DNA of 64,000 nucleotides, taken from NCBI RefSeq assembly GCF_014356525.2, contig NC_052508.1:42635858-42699857 (forward strand). The letters run 5' to 3'. Within the stretch, counting starts at the first letter, position 1. Each line of letters begins with the position of its first letter. Below the pieces are notes generated by a model, which made no database searches, was not told the origin of the DNA, and saw only the letters and a list, made by a program, of their open reading frames with translations. This DNA is from Nilaparvata lugens. Taxonomy: Eukaryota > Arthropoda > Insecta > Hemiptera > Delphacidae. Positions 37,000-46,618 of the stretch are shown here, in pieces. The translations under genes were made by a program, and so were the position numbers.

Positions 37000-37464
37000 A
37001 GTGAGAGGCATCATGGAAGCAGCAGACCAATCGTGAACCGACCTCAGAACGACACATGACAAGGAAAATTGGGATGAAACTGATAAAACTTAACCTAAAT
37101 GAAAAAGTATCTTGATTCGAGTGCATCCTGTATGCCTCAACAGTTTGGCTCCCCTCACTATTTAAAAACACTAGTTCAAAAAATTCACTAAACACATCAA
37201 TAAGATGTAGATGTTGTGGACCTTCAGGTGACAAGACACCTCCAGCTCACAAATTTTATCATGCAGCTGTTTGTTTTCCTCCTTCAATGCCTGAAGTTCC
37301 TCGAAAATAGACTTCACAGCCATTGATACAGCACAATGGACAGACTCTTCGATTTGCTGTCGAATGATTCAGAGGGTCTCTTCAGACAGTGATCCAGAAA
37401 TAGCTGGCCCTGGCTTCGGAGCATTGACCTCATTCTTCGGCGTGCCTCTGTTTGGTCGAACCAT
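37000..37464 (-). pseudogene. LINE-B ORF1-like segment
   Basis: From ATG at 37464-37462 (minus) the reading opens MVRPNRGTPKNEV. It hits TGA at 37369-37371 and then continues as a heptad-rich stretch (SIFEELQALKEENKQLHDKI), a likely coiled coil. After about 37230 the sequence is too decayed to follow; a frame at 36998-37234 may include its tail. Position upstream of ORF2 and the coiled coil suggest an ORF1 chaperone-type protein. No zinc knuckles are visible. Confidence 0.5.
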
Positions 37465-37716
37465 TGTGTACCATTTAGGTGGATTTACACTTTTATAGGC
37501 TAGGCGAGAAGGTGAATTGAAGAATTAGGAATGTTTTTTCAAGATTAATAAAAAAAGTGTGATTTTAATCAAAAATATAATTACACTATTGAATTTAGCT
37601 CGAGAAACTGAATAACTTGATGTCTAATATCTAGTGAATTGAACTGTATAACCCTACAAAATATCTGTTAGAAGACGGAGCCGAGCTGACACACGTTTAC
37701 TCACTCGACATAGCCA

Positions 37717-39185
37717 AGATGGAGAGAGAGGATTAGGGATCTTGTTCAAGGGAATCACTATGGATGACTCCCAGTCATTGGGAAAAACGGACGTTAAAAG
37801 TGAGGTATTGATCAAATGAGTGAGGAAGGGAAGGATGAGAGGGAGGATAATTTTTATAAATTTGATTGGGATACCGTCTGCACCAACAGCATTACTCTTC
37901 ACTCTATGAACAGCAAAAAAGGCTTCCTGCTCTGTGACATTGGAGAAGTAGAGGTCTTCATTGGGATGAAAATCAGGCAGAGAATCGAAGTGGGCACGAG
38001 CTTGGTCCAAACTTACAGGGATGTCAGTGAAGAAATCATTGAGATCATCCAGCGAGTGAGCAACAGTTAGTACCTGCCTCTCCTTGCCAGCCCCAATCTC
38101 CCTTAAAGTACGCCATAGAGATGAAGTTGATGATCGTTTTGAGGATATCAAGTTTCGGTGGAATGTAGCTTTAGCATTTCCAATTGTTTGCTTGCAAGAG
38201 TTTCTCAATCGCTTATAATGATTGAAGTCATTGGGACTTTTTGACGCTCTTGCTTTTTTGCACCAATAATCTCGATCCCTCATTAGCTGGTGTATCTCAT
38301 CTGTGAGCCATGGAGCAGGATCCCTGGTTACTCTACGATTTTTTAAAGGAGCATGCTTTTCAAAAAGAGAGTTTATATTGTGATTTAGAATGTCCAACAT
38401 AACATTAACATCATTAGTATGGAATATGTGCAGCCAGTCTAGATTAATTGAATCATTGAACAAATTGTGGTAGTTGATATTCTTATAATCTTTGTAAGTG
38501 ATTATTTTAGGTTTGGGTTTGGGCCTCTTAATATTATAAACTAGAAATATCATATCATGTGCAGAAAGTCCTGGAAAGGGGATCTGCCCATGGCACACAG
38601 CTGCTCTCTTATCAGCAACTGCAATAAGATCAAGCAATGTGTCTGAAGTGGATGTATGGTGCGTAGCTTGGAGAGGCAGCAAGGTCATACCATTCGCAAA
38701 AAACATAGTGGTAAGTTGTATTTTGTTGTGAGTATCAGGTCCAAGAAGGTCAGTATTAAAGTCACCCATGATAGCAACATGTTCATAGGGCACCATCAGC
38801 TCAAGTAGTGCTTCCTCAAATTCTGACATGTACCCAATATGAGGCGGCCTGTAGCAAACTGCTATCAGCATTTTAACTCCATTACACTTAACCTCAATAA
38901 ACATGTATTCAGGTCTAGCTGCACGGGAGGTATCTGAGGAGAACTTATGAACAGGCAGCAGAGAACGCTTCACAAATGTGGCAACCCCTCCCCCATTCTT
39001 GTGCAGTCGGTCATTCCAAATGAGCACATAATCTTCAAGTGCAACAAGTCGATTAGGGATTGTTGGTTTTAGCCAGGACTCAGATATCAGAATGATGTCA
39101 CAATCTTTGTCCTCAAAAGTGTGCCCAAATTCATCTATATGACAGAGAAGGGATTGAGCATTAACATGAGCGATCCTAAGTCAAT
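37717..39185 (-). pseudogene. LINE-A endonuclease part of ORF2
   Basis: Open from about 39185 (LRIAHVNAQSLLCHIDEF) to the LINE-B insertion. Endonuclease motifs are ILISESWLKP, YVLIWNDRLHKNGGGVA, AIMGDFNTDL, HHTSTSDTLLDL and GLSAHDMIF. It is followed by the linker and the pre-RT segment ADGIPIKFIK and ends at LNKIPNPLSPS where AGATGGA begins. No ATG is visible at the start; it may have been read from an upstream codon now lost. Confidence 0.88.
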
Positions 39186-39446
39186 CAGGGAAAGGAGAGA
39201 CAGCTCGCTTAAGAGAACCGCCGACACTCAGCGCAGCCGCGCCATCATCCTGCTGTACAGACAGTGTGGCTGCGATGAAGCAGCAAGGCAGAAGAGAGTG
39301 ATGAATCGGCGTAACAATGAAACGTTACAAAAAAGACACTCTTAACAATCATTCTGACACACACACACAAAGAAAGAGATAAGAGAAGAAATGAAGAAAT
39401 CATAAGAGATAAAAAGAAAAATAAATGGTTAAAAAGTCGAGCACTA
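39186..39446. other. LINE-A 5' junction with viral sequence
   Basis: No gene is supported. It contains a (CA)n tract at about 39358-39371 and purine-rich sequence. The LINE-A 5' end and the breakpoint of the viral polymerase lie here. Confidence 0.5.
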
Positions 39447-42137
39447 TCACACAATAAGATAACGCTTTATAAGATGGCCCAAGCAGTTCGGCTCCATCAA
39501 TATAAACATTGTACAGCAGACAATGTTGAAATAAATCCTAGAGAAACAGCGAATGATTGATACATTCTCATTTGTTTGGTAGTTTGACAGCAATTCGCGC
39601 GGTGGTGTTTGGTGGAGAGGTGCAAGTGGGAAGCTGGCGTGCTTATCATGTAACTCTTGAGGGTACTTGAGATCACATTCTATTATATATCCAGTTTCTG
39701 AATTGCTGTCCAAATTCGCGAAATCAGGCTTGGAAATTTCTTCCTCTGAGAGGAATTTGAAATTTCCAACAGGTGAGCTTCAGCTCATAGCTTCCGAGTA
39801 TAAACTGTTTGCATCGATATAAAGGAGATAATTACTCGGTTTTGAAGGGTTGTATGTTTCGGGTAGATGTTTGTTATTCGCTTCACAATAACGTTTACTG
39901 ATAAATGACACCCCACCCCTCATCACTGCCTCAAACATAAGATGCATGTCAGGATGAGTAATCAATTCTAGTTCGACTTTAGTGTGTTTCAACATACAAT
40001 TCCAGGTAAAGTGAGCGAGGGAAAGAAAATGGGTGACATCAAGGCCGTATGAGCTAAAAAGCGTAGACTTCATGGATTCAAAAACTTCCACTAATAGCAT
40101 CATGTCCAAACATAAATAGAAATCGTGATATTCACTGAGTGATTTCAGCTTGAATGTCGAGAACACTCTTTGCGCATGCTCATATTCTTCGCGAGACAGA
40201 GGTGCATCAGTTGAATCATTATGAAAACATTCGATGGGAGGGAGTGATGTTTCCGCAAATTTTTTGGGACAACTCATGTATGAGTAAGGATATATTCCTT
40301 TTTTCAACAAGAGTTGTCTGTGTTCGCGTGGGGGGTCATGAAATACTGAAAATGAACGTTCAAATTTCTTTTCCATGTCTGTACTTTGCACCAAATTATG
40401 CACCAATACTTCCAAGGATTCGGACATAAACTTGTAGGAATCTAAAAATTTTATTTTGCCTACTGAAAGTGTCAAAAATCTCTCTGACGTATTTGCGATG
40501 CAGGAAATTTCTTTTTTACATTTACCGAGCGCTTTCAGAATAAAATGTGAATCAAACCCGGAGAAATTGTGAAAATAACACGAAATGTACTCCGGAGTAC
40601 AAGCCGATAAATTACAAGAAACGTGTGCCGCACATAGGTAATTTCCGGTTTCATGCGCGTGGTGACGACATTTTATATCGGTGTCTAAAAACGGTTCAGC
40701 ACAAAGCCCGCAGTTTACCGAATTTTGAAATTTGCGCTCTTGACTTTCGGATAAAGCTTGCATCGGAATTTCTCGTTTCATATCCTCATACAAAATGTTG
40801 CCGAGATCTGTAATTTCCTGAAGAAATTTCTCCATGATTTTTTCATCTAAACTACTCGATCTATTGAGTACAGGTCCGTAGGCAATTTCCCCGTTCACAT
40901 CGATAACAACAAAACAATAGCCGCAGGGAATATGTCGTGCTGTTTTCTTTGTATAGCTATGCTTGATTTCATCCCAATTGGATTCATCATCATCATTATT
41001 ATCGATATTAACAACATAAGTTCCTAAATCTGTGTAAATGGTATACTTATTCTTCAACGTGGCGCCTAGTTCCTTAAATTTAATTGTGTCTCCGCGTTTA
41101 GGATATGAAACACGTTGTGATTCAAACTTGGAACAAAGCTGTTCATGTTTCATCAAATTTGCTTTGCCATCATAATTTTTAGATTTGTTTGATGTGAATC
41201 TATGGAAACAGAAATTACAAATGTGTACTTGACCGTTGTGTTTTGAAAGGTGAGAGAGAAGACGCGATAATCCATTTTTCCCGTTCGCGGTATCAATTAA
41301 ACAAAAATGCATTTTTCCTGCATCGGCTTTCAGCATTAAAAGATTAATTTGGTGCTTACGAGTGCGGAAAATGCTTGTGTGGTAGGGGAAAAACTTTTTG
41401 TTGTCATACGCGATGACGTGAATATCGTGGATTATCCGGATTCAGTATTTCAAAATTCTTAATATCGCATGTCATCACCAGAAAATTTACACCTCGCGTA
41501 TTAAGTGTGTGAGTAAACTTGCTCAAATACTCTACAGTCAAGCTTGAGTTCCTTGGTTTCTGATGGAAATATGTGAGCACTGACCATAAAAAGCATTTTT
41601 TGTCAGACAGATTTTTGACATTTATAATACCTTTTTTGTTTTTAAGAAACTGGGGTGTTTGAATGAAACTGGATGTGAATATTGGATCAAATTTAATCAT
41701 GTTCACATTCAGTGAGTCAATTTTCTCCAACACCCAACCGCTGCCATGTCGAACAAAGTTCTCAAAAGATGACAGGATTTTTCTTATAGCCAACATGAAA
41801 TGATCATTAAAATCTTCATAATACTCAAGCACGTTTAGCGCTATGTTGGAGTAACTATAACGAGAGATGAGAATGATGAGAGTAATGTAACGAGAGATGA
41901 GACAGACTCACTAACCCCATCATCCATCACCACTAATTTATACAATAAAACATTTAAGATAATGATCCATTTTACATTGCCATCATGCCGTGCCCCGTGC
42001 TCTCTAATTATGTCGAAAACATGTCGTTTCGATCTCTCGAGCACATTCTCGATGCTGATTTCCTCAGGATCCTTGATGTTAATATGATGGCGGACCGCGC
42101 TGGAATTCACGCCATGTAGTCTGCGTTCCCTCGGCAT
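39447..42137 (-). pseudogene. Protein-primed family B DNA polymerase, broken and 3'-truncated
   Basis: Reading minus from ATG at 42137, an N-terminal segment (42137-41841) shifts frame near 41836 into one with GSGWVLEKIDSLNVN (41832-41404). It shifts again near 41370 into the main stretch (41336-39780). That stretch shows a Cys/His finger (residues 40-68), an ExoI-like box, several Cys/His pairs, and the palm motif A equivalent LYIDANSLYSEAM. An in-frame TGA at 39780-39782 follows, and the same frame continues to 39447 with GYIIECDLKYPQELH. Downstream palm motifs B and C are absent, so the gene is cut off by the LINE-A side. In the ExoI-like box (IYTDLGT, residues 100-106 of the main stretch) a Gly sits where the family has the catalytic Glu of DxE. 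Confidence 0.88.
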
Positions 42138-42356
42138 GATGATGATGATGATGATGATGATGTTAGATTCTGAAAAACGAAAGAATAACGATCAGGATGA
42201 TATAGAGTTAGAGTGATAGAGTACAACTGCATGTTTTTAAATCAGTTGTGAATTAGCATTGGTAGAAGAACACTGTGTGAAAATGTTATCACAACAACAC
42301 ATAATGTTGCATGAAAGATTAAGATTAAGATAAGATTAACTTTTGATAAAAGATGG
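42138..42356. promoter_or_regulatory. Divergent intergenic region between polymerase and BIR gene
   Basis: About 220 bp separate the two opposite start codons. It begins with an (ATG)n run at about 42137-42164, directly upstream of the polymerase ATG, and is otherwise AT-rich. A bidirectional promoter is likely from the layout; no specific element can be assigned. Confidence 0.5.
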
Positions 42357-42920
42357 ATGAAATCTTCTCAGCATTTGTCGGCGGAAAACATGGCGAAAGA
42401 GGGATTTATATTCGCATGTCTACCAGACATTGTGTGCTGTGTATTTTGTTCAATTTATTTGGGAAAATGGGGAGAAAGTGATATACCAGCAATAGAACAT
42501 GTAAGGTACAGTCCGAACTGTGCATTGAGAAGGAAAGATAATAAAACAATTCAAGAGGAGAATTTCGATAATAATATTCTACGTCGATATGAAGAAAGAT
42601 ATTTAACTTTCAATCGTGTAGAAGATTCATCTGTTCAAGGAGAGTATTTTGAAAATCATCATCGTCATCTACATTGTGACTATTGTAAATCATTATCTGA
42701 TAAAGCAGACTATTTTGCAAGAAATGGTTATTTCTTACATAAAAATCACTATCTGCAATGTGTCTATTGCAAATATATTATCGAAAATCCATTTGAAAAA
42801 GTAATACATTTACCGTTTTGTCTATATGAAGAGTGTGAGAAAGAAGGGGGAGGAGAAGATTATCCAGATAAAGCATATCGTAAAGATGAGCTAAAATCAC
42901 ATGCATGCAGTATGCTGTAG
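42357..42920 (+). CDS. BIR-domain (IAP-like) protein, intact
   Basis: A 187-residue open frame from ATG 42357 to TAG 42920; a second ATG is at codon 12. The N-terminal domain has GFIFACLPDIVCCVFC and the zinc ligands C28, C31, H48 and C55, exactly the BIR spacing CX2CX16HX6C, with W38 and an acidic patch in between. A second, shorter copy follows (ARNGYFLHKNHYLQCVYC, ligands C135, C138, H151, C155) with reduced spacing, so it is degenerate. There is no RING finger. BIR proteins bind caspases or other death-pathway proteins; baculoviruses and several adintovirus-like elements carry such genes. The gene has no lesion although most neighbours do. Confidence 0.85.
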   Translation: MKSSQHLSAENMAKEGFIFACLPDIVCCVFCSIYLGKWGESDIPAIEHVRYSPNCALRRKDNKTIQEENFDNNILRRYEERYLTFNRVEDSSVQGEYFENHHRHLHCDYCKSLSDKADYFARNGYFLHKNHYLQCVYCKYIIENPFEKVIHLPFCLYEECEKEGGGEDYPDKAYRKDELKSHACSML

Positions 42921-42925
42921 AAGGT

Positions 42926-43068
42926 TTTTTGTCCTCCGAGGACAAAAATCCTTCCCTCCGAGGACAAAAATCCTGCCCTCAGAGGACAAAAATTGTCCTC
43001 CGAGGACAAAAATTGTCCTCTGATGACAATTTTCCTCTCCTCTGACTCCCCTCTGAGGATAAAATCAA
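42926..43068. repeat. Tandem palindromic repeat after the BIR gene
   Basis: Five degenerate units of 20-23 bp share CTCYGAGGACAAAAAT. The first is a near-perfect palindrome: TTTTTGTCCTC (42926-42936) and GAGGACAAAAA (42938-42948) around one base, starting six bases after the BIR stop codon. Possible roles are transcript 3'-end structure, enhancer or replication element, or simple slippage; the sequence does not decide. Confidence 0.75.
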
Positions 43069-43624
43069 AGTAAAAATGTACTCACATGTGTTGGTTGATG
43101 CATGAATGACAGGTATCTCCTCGGCTATAGATGTGCAGGTATAGATGACTATCCGGCTATGCTTCCTTTTCGGATTGTGTGGTAACCTCTCAGGTATGTT
43201 GCCTTGAGGAGAGCTCAACTGCTTATGACGTCAGAAGCCGAGTTCTGAGGTGAGCACTCCAATGCTGTGAAAACAATGAAATATTCAATAATTGATAATA
43301 TTGGAAATCAATAAGCATCACGAGAGGTGGGATGCTATTCAAAAATATAGAATGTTTGAGTGATTGTAACGGTTTTTTATGATAGGAGAGAATACTTACA
43401 AAACTGAATGATGTTGATAACAATGTGGGAGGATATAGCAGCAGGTGTTGTTCCATGCCTAGTCCTAGGGGAGAATTTTTTTTGTCTTGTAGCACGTGTG
43501 GGTCTCACTCAGCAGCCACTGCCCCCATGCTGAGTCCTAGAGGAGAATTTTTTTCACCTTCTAGCACGTGTGGGTCTCACTTGCATGAACAGAGAGAGAA
43601 ATGCATGCTATATAAACAGATGTA
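43069..43624. other. Spacer with a duplicated 120-bp block
   Basis: The block AGTCCTAGGGGAGAATTTTT, then TGTAGCACGTGTGGGTCTCAC (about 43459-43506), recurs at about 43532-43580 with AGTCCTAGAGGAGAATTTTT and the same CACGTGTGGGTCTCAC end. The CACGTG E-box-like core is kept in both. This lies upstream of the two-exon gene and could be promoter sequence. No open frame with features is present. Confidence 0.6.
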
Positions 43625-45299
43625 ATGCGTGCAAAATTATCATTTTCATCAGAGTCAGATTCGAGTGTACTACATACTTCACTATCATACGAGATGAGTT
43701 CGTCATCATCATCATCATCATCATCATTCATCCTCCCAGATAGCCCACCACCACATGAGCATATCCTCAACTACTGGCAACAGAAAGCTGCCCTTGCTGC
43801 CAAGGCATCCGCTGCTGCACCTGCTCCTTCTCCGCTCACTGTGGAACCACCATCGCCAGGCGAGATCATGCTGGGTGACAGTCCAGTTCAACACTTGGCT
43901 CCACCTGCTACCTGGGCACCGTGGCATGCGGTGCTAACAACGCTGAGCAACAGGATCAAGCAGAAGCAGGGGAAGAGAAGGTTGGTGTTTGACAAGCCTG
44001 AGGTTAGCGGGAACAAGGACGAGACAATCTTCTCACAAACAAAGGTTAGTTTCAACAAATATTATTAACTTGTATGTGTACAGATTTTTTTAGAAAACAA
44101 TCGATCATTGGAAAAAATCTGTACACATACAAGGCTTTGATTATTATTATTTGATAGCAAGGAAATATTATTTGAACTAATTAGAGATAGAATTGAATTA
44201 CGAGATATTAGTGTTTAAAGTAATCGCTCATGCATAAATTATTTGATAGCAAGGAAATATCATTTGAATTGATAAGAGATGGAATTGAATTACGAGATAT
44301 TAGTGTTAAAGTAATTGATCATGCATAAATTATTTGTTAGCAAGGAAATATTATTTGAACTGATTAGAGATGGAATTGAATTACAAGATATTATTGTTTA
44401 AAGTAATTGCTCATGCATAAATTATTCGATAGCAAGGAAATATTATTTGAACTGATTAGAGATGGAATTGAATTACAAGATATTATTGTTAAAAGTAATC
44501 GATCATGCATAAATTATTTGATAGCAAGGAAATATTATTTGAACTGATTAGAGATACAATTGAATTACAAGATATTATTGTTTAAAGTAATTGATCATGC
44601 ATAAATTATTTGTTAGCGAGGGAATATTATTTGAACTGATTAGAGATGGAATTGAATTACGAGATATTATCGTTTAAAGTAATCGATCATGCATAAATTA
44701 TTTGATAGCAAGGAAATATTATTTGAACTGATTAGAGATGGAATTGAATTACGAGATATTAGTGTTAAAGTAATTGCTCATGTATAAATTATTACTCACT
44801 TCGAGATTGTGTAGTGAATCTATTGATCAAGTTCTCTAGTATGATTTGACGAATCTGATTTGATAATCTGAAACAAATAAGACACTAATCAAATATTTTT
44901 CAACAGAAATGTGCTGGAATGGAGAACAAGTCATCGCTTGTCCCCCTGATGAAGGAAGTGGAGAGGGCAGAGGGAGATGGAAGGAGGGAGATGGACTTTG
45001 TCCAACTCATCAATCGGCCTGCATCCAAACCCTGGGTGCCGCTGAGAGAGTTGAAAGAGGATGCTCCCTACCCCATTATCAGCGCGAAGGAGCATACCAA
45101 TAAACACGGACGACAAGTTATTTTAAAAATTAGCAATGCAGGAAGCAAATCTGTGTGTGAGGTATATTTACCACAACGATTTGCTTCCTGCATTAGCATG
45201 GAAAAAATAGAACAATTTAATAAAAGTTGTAAAAATTTGGTATTGCTAGTATCACATAAGTCGGGGAATTGGACCAATATAAAAATTGTTAAGCATTAG
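43625..45299 (+). CDS. Probable two-exon gene of unknown function (43625-44044 joined to 44907-45299)
   Basis: Exon 1 starts at ATG 43625 and encodes a Ser-run (from a TCA repeat), a Pro/Ala-rich region and a short basic KQKQGKRR motif. At 44045 a GTTAGT donor follows an AAG codon. A TTTTTCAACAG acceptor ends at 44906, and both sites are in phase 0, so the frame passes from exon 1 into a second open frame that ends at TAG 45299. Exon 2 carries a small compact domain (WVPLRELKEDAPYPI, KHGRQVILKIS, VYLPQRFAS) with the beta-rich look of an OB-fold nucleic-acid-binding protein; that is a guess. The joined product would be 270 residues. Without splicing, exon 1 stops at 44068. Splicing is inferred only from the sites and phase. 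Confidence 0.6.
44069..44132. repeat. 22-bp perfect hairpin
   Basis: CTTGTATGTGTACAGATTTT plus TT at 44069-44090 is the exact reverse complement of 44111-44132, with a 20-nt loop containing ATCGATCATT. It begins directly after the unspliced stop codon of exon 1 and just inside the proposed intron. Confidence 0.9.
44147..44792. repeat. Seven-copy 92-bp tandem repeat in the proposed intron
   Basis: Units start at AGCAAGG-type words at 44155, 44248, 44339, 44431, 44523, 44615 and 44707 (periods 93, 91, 92, 92, 92, 92). Each contains AGAGATGGAATTGAATTACR, AGATATTA and TAATYGMTCATGCATAAATT. Copies differ by only a few bases, far less divergent than the decayed genes nearby. A short imperfect palindrome (AATCGATCATGCATAAATT) repeats in each unit. 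Similar arrays in large DNA viruses can be enhancers or origins; here function is unknown. Confidence 0.92.
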
Positions 45300-45922
45300 A
45301 TGTATAGATGTATGTGTTAAAGTAGTATTAGTAGTGAATAAATTGTGTACATATTTGATAAAAAATTGTTTTCAATTCTTACCTGTTTACAATTGTTGTT
45401 GATAAGTTCACAATGAATAGTAGAAACACAGAAGAAGAATGGTTCACCTTTCACGTGCTTGCACTCTGTTGTGAATGATATGTAAATAACCTGAGCTCCC
45501 CTTTTATAGTTTGTTGCAAGCATGCACAGAGGCAAACGTCTTTACTACTACTACTACACACACACACACACACACAGACACACAGATGCACACACACACA
45601 TACAGCCAAGCAGCTTCGGTGAGTTGATGCATCGCTCTCTCCCACATCTGTTTTGGCACGTGTTCCTACAGATATGAGCAGGTGTGATGACATCATTTCC
45701 CCCTTTCAAATTGTGTTCACCTTTTCAGATTTGTTATTTGAAATAATATTCTTATCATTCGAACAATGTTATAAGCACAAAGCAATCTGATAGTGTGTGA
45801 ATTCATTTCCAACTCGATTGAAAATTAAACGAATTCAATTTTCTTTTGATTAAGTTGATGTAATGATTAATTAATTAATTAACTTCAGTTAATGTTCAAC
45901 CATTGAGTTGAAAGGTAAGAAA
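45300..45922. other. Spacer with a CA microsatellite
   Basis: It contains an ACACAC/CAGACACACAG tract at about 45552-45602 and an ATTAATTAATTAATTAAC tract at about 45867. There is no supported gene. The last bases before the PLA2 start read AAAGGTAAG, resembling a splice donor, but no partner acceptor is evident. Confidence 0.55.
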
Positions 45923-46618
45923 ATGGTATGTAGGAGAAAGCAAAGTTCAAGGAAACGGGGTAGAGGAATCTTGAGTTCAGCGGCAAAAGTTTTCAAGGGT
46001 GTAACGGGTTTAGCAGGTAATGTGACATCCACTATTCTAAATAAGCTCATTGACAATCAACAAAATGAAATTCACATTCCTGGCTATCAGTATTGCGGGC
46101 CGGGCACGAAGGTTAATGGAAGGTTAAAGAGAGGTGATCAAGGTATAAATTCATTAGATAGAGCTTGTAAGGTACATGATATAGTGTATACACAAAATAG
46201 TGATAATAAAACTCGAGCGATAGCTGACAGAGCTCTAGCAAACGCAGCGTGGGACATATTCAAAAATCCACAAACACCCCTTGCTGAGAAAGCACTTAGC
46301 TATCTTGTTACAAAGATCATGAAAGCTAAAGCAGCGTTTGGTGGGTCTTTGAGAAAGGAGAAGAAGAAGAGGAAGAATGAGAGGAGAAGTTATAGTAATG
46401 ATATTAGACACAAAGCTATAGCTCGGTTGAAAGAGCATATTGCAGGAAATGAGTATTTTTTGAAACCTTTTCCTGGTATTAGTGGGGGGAGAGTTTTAAT
46501 CCCACCCTCTTTACCACCACCATCATCATATGGAGTGAGTTTATTCCCCCAAAAACAAGTTAAGAAACATAGAACAACAAAGAAGAGTAGGAAGAAGAAG
46601 AAGAAGAAGAAGACATGA
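45923..46618 (+). CDS. Parvovirus-type phospholipase A2 domain protein, intact
   Basis: 231 codons from ATG 45923 to TGA 46616-46618. The N-terminus is very basic (CRRKQSSRKRGRG). The PLA2 core has the calcium-loop YCGPG at 57-61 and the catalytic helix LDRACKVHDIVY with His85-Asp86, the arrangement of the PLA2 in parvovirus VP1 and related viral proteins. The C-terminus ends in a Lys/Arg-rich tail with a long Lys run, possibly nuclear-targeting or DNA-binding. Known viral homologues act on endosomal membranes during entry; that role here is inference. The stop overlaps the ATG of the protease gene (ATGA at 46615-46618). No lesion is seen. Confidence 0.85.
   Translation: MVCRRKQSSRKRGRGILSSAAKVFKGVTGLAGNVTSTILNKLIDNQQNEIHIPGYQYCGPGTKVNGRLKRGDQGINSLDRACKVHDIVYTQNSDNKTRAIADRALANAAWDIFKNPQTPLAEKALSYLVTKIMKAKAAFGGSLRKEKKKRKNERRSYSNDIRHKAIARLKEHIAGNEYFLKPFPGISGGRVLIPPSLPPPSSYGVSLFPQKQVKKHRTTKKSRKKKKKKKT

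Larger units (their letters stand above)
33430..37716 (-). mobile_element. Nearly full-length Jockey-like LINE (LINE-B) nested in LINE-A
   Basis: The 4287-bp insert is flanked by AGATGGA at 33423-33429 and 37717-37723, where LINE-A coding is cut. The 3' end (low coordinate) is a TTGATTGATTGATTGA simple-repeat tail. The 5' end (high coordinate) reaches an ORF1-like segment and a 250-bp leader, so it is close to complete. LINE-B and LINE-A encode related but clearly different endonuclease-RT proteins. ORF1 has a nonsense codon and ORF2 has at least two frameshifts. Confidence 0.9.
32067..39350 (-). mobile_element. Jockey-like non-LTR retrotransposon (LINE-A), split by LINE-B
   Basis: Endonuclease at 37717-39185 and RT at 32079-33429 form one minus-strand ORF2 separated by the 4.3-kb LINE-B. 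The broken codons fit: the N-part ends LNKIPNPLSPS and the C-part restarts NPSDYRPIS, both around the shared AGATGGA. The 5' end is uncertain (about 39350, just before decayed viral polymerase sequence), and no ORF1 is visible, so it is probably 5'-truncated. Apart from LINE-B I saw one nonsense codon (32850-32852), so LINE-A was probably active not long before LINE-B entered it. Confidence 0.88.

Noticed and set aside
44147..44792. Tandem array as a CRISPR
   Set aside because: Units are contiguous 92-bp repeats without unique spacers, in a eukaryotic context.
45451..45696. Minus-strand Cys-Val-rich frame
   Set aside because: It is a translation of the ACACAC tract and has no other support.
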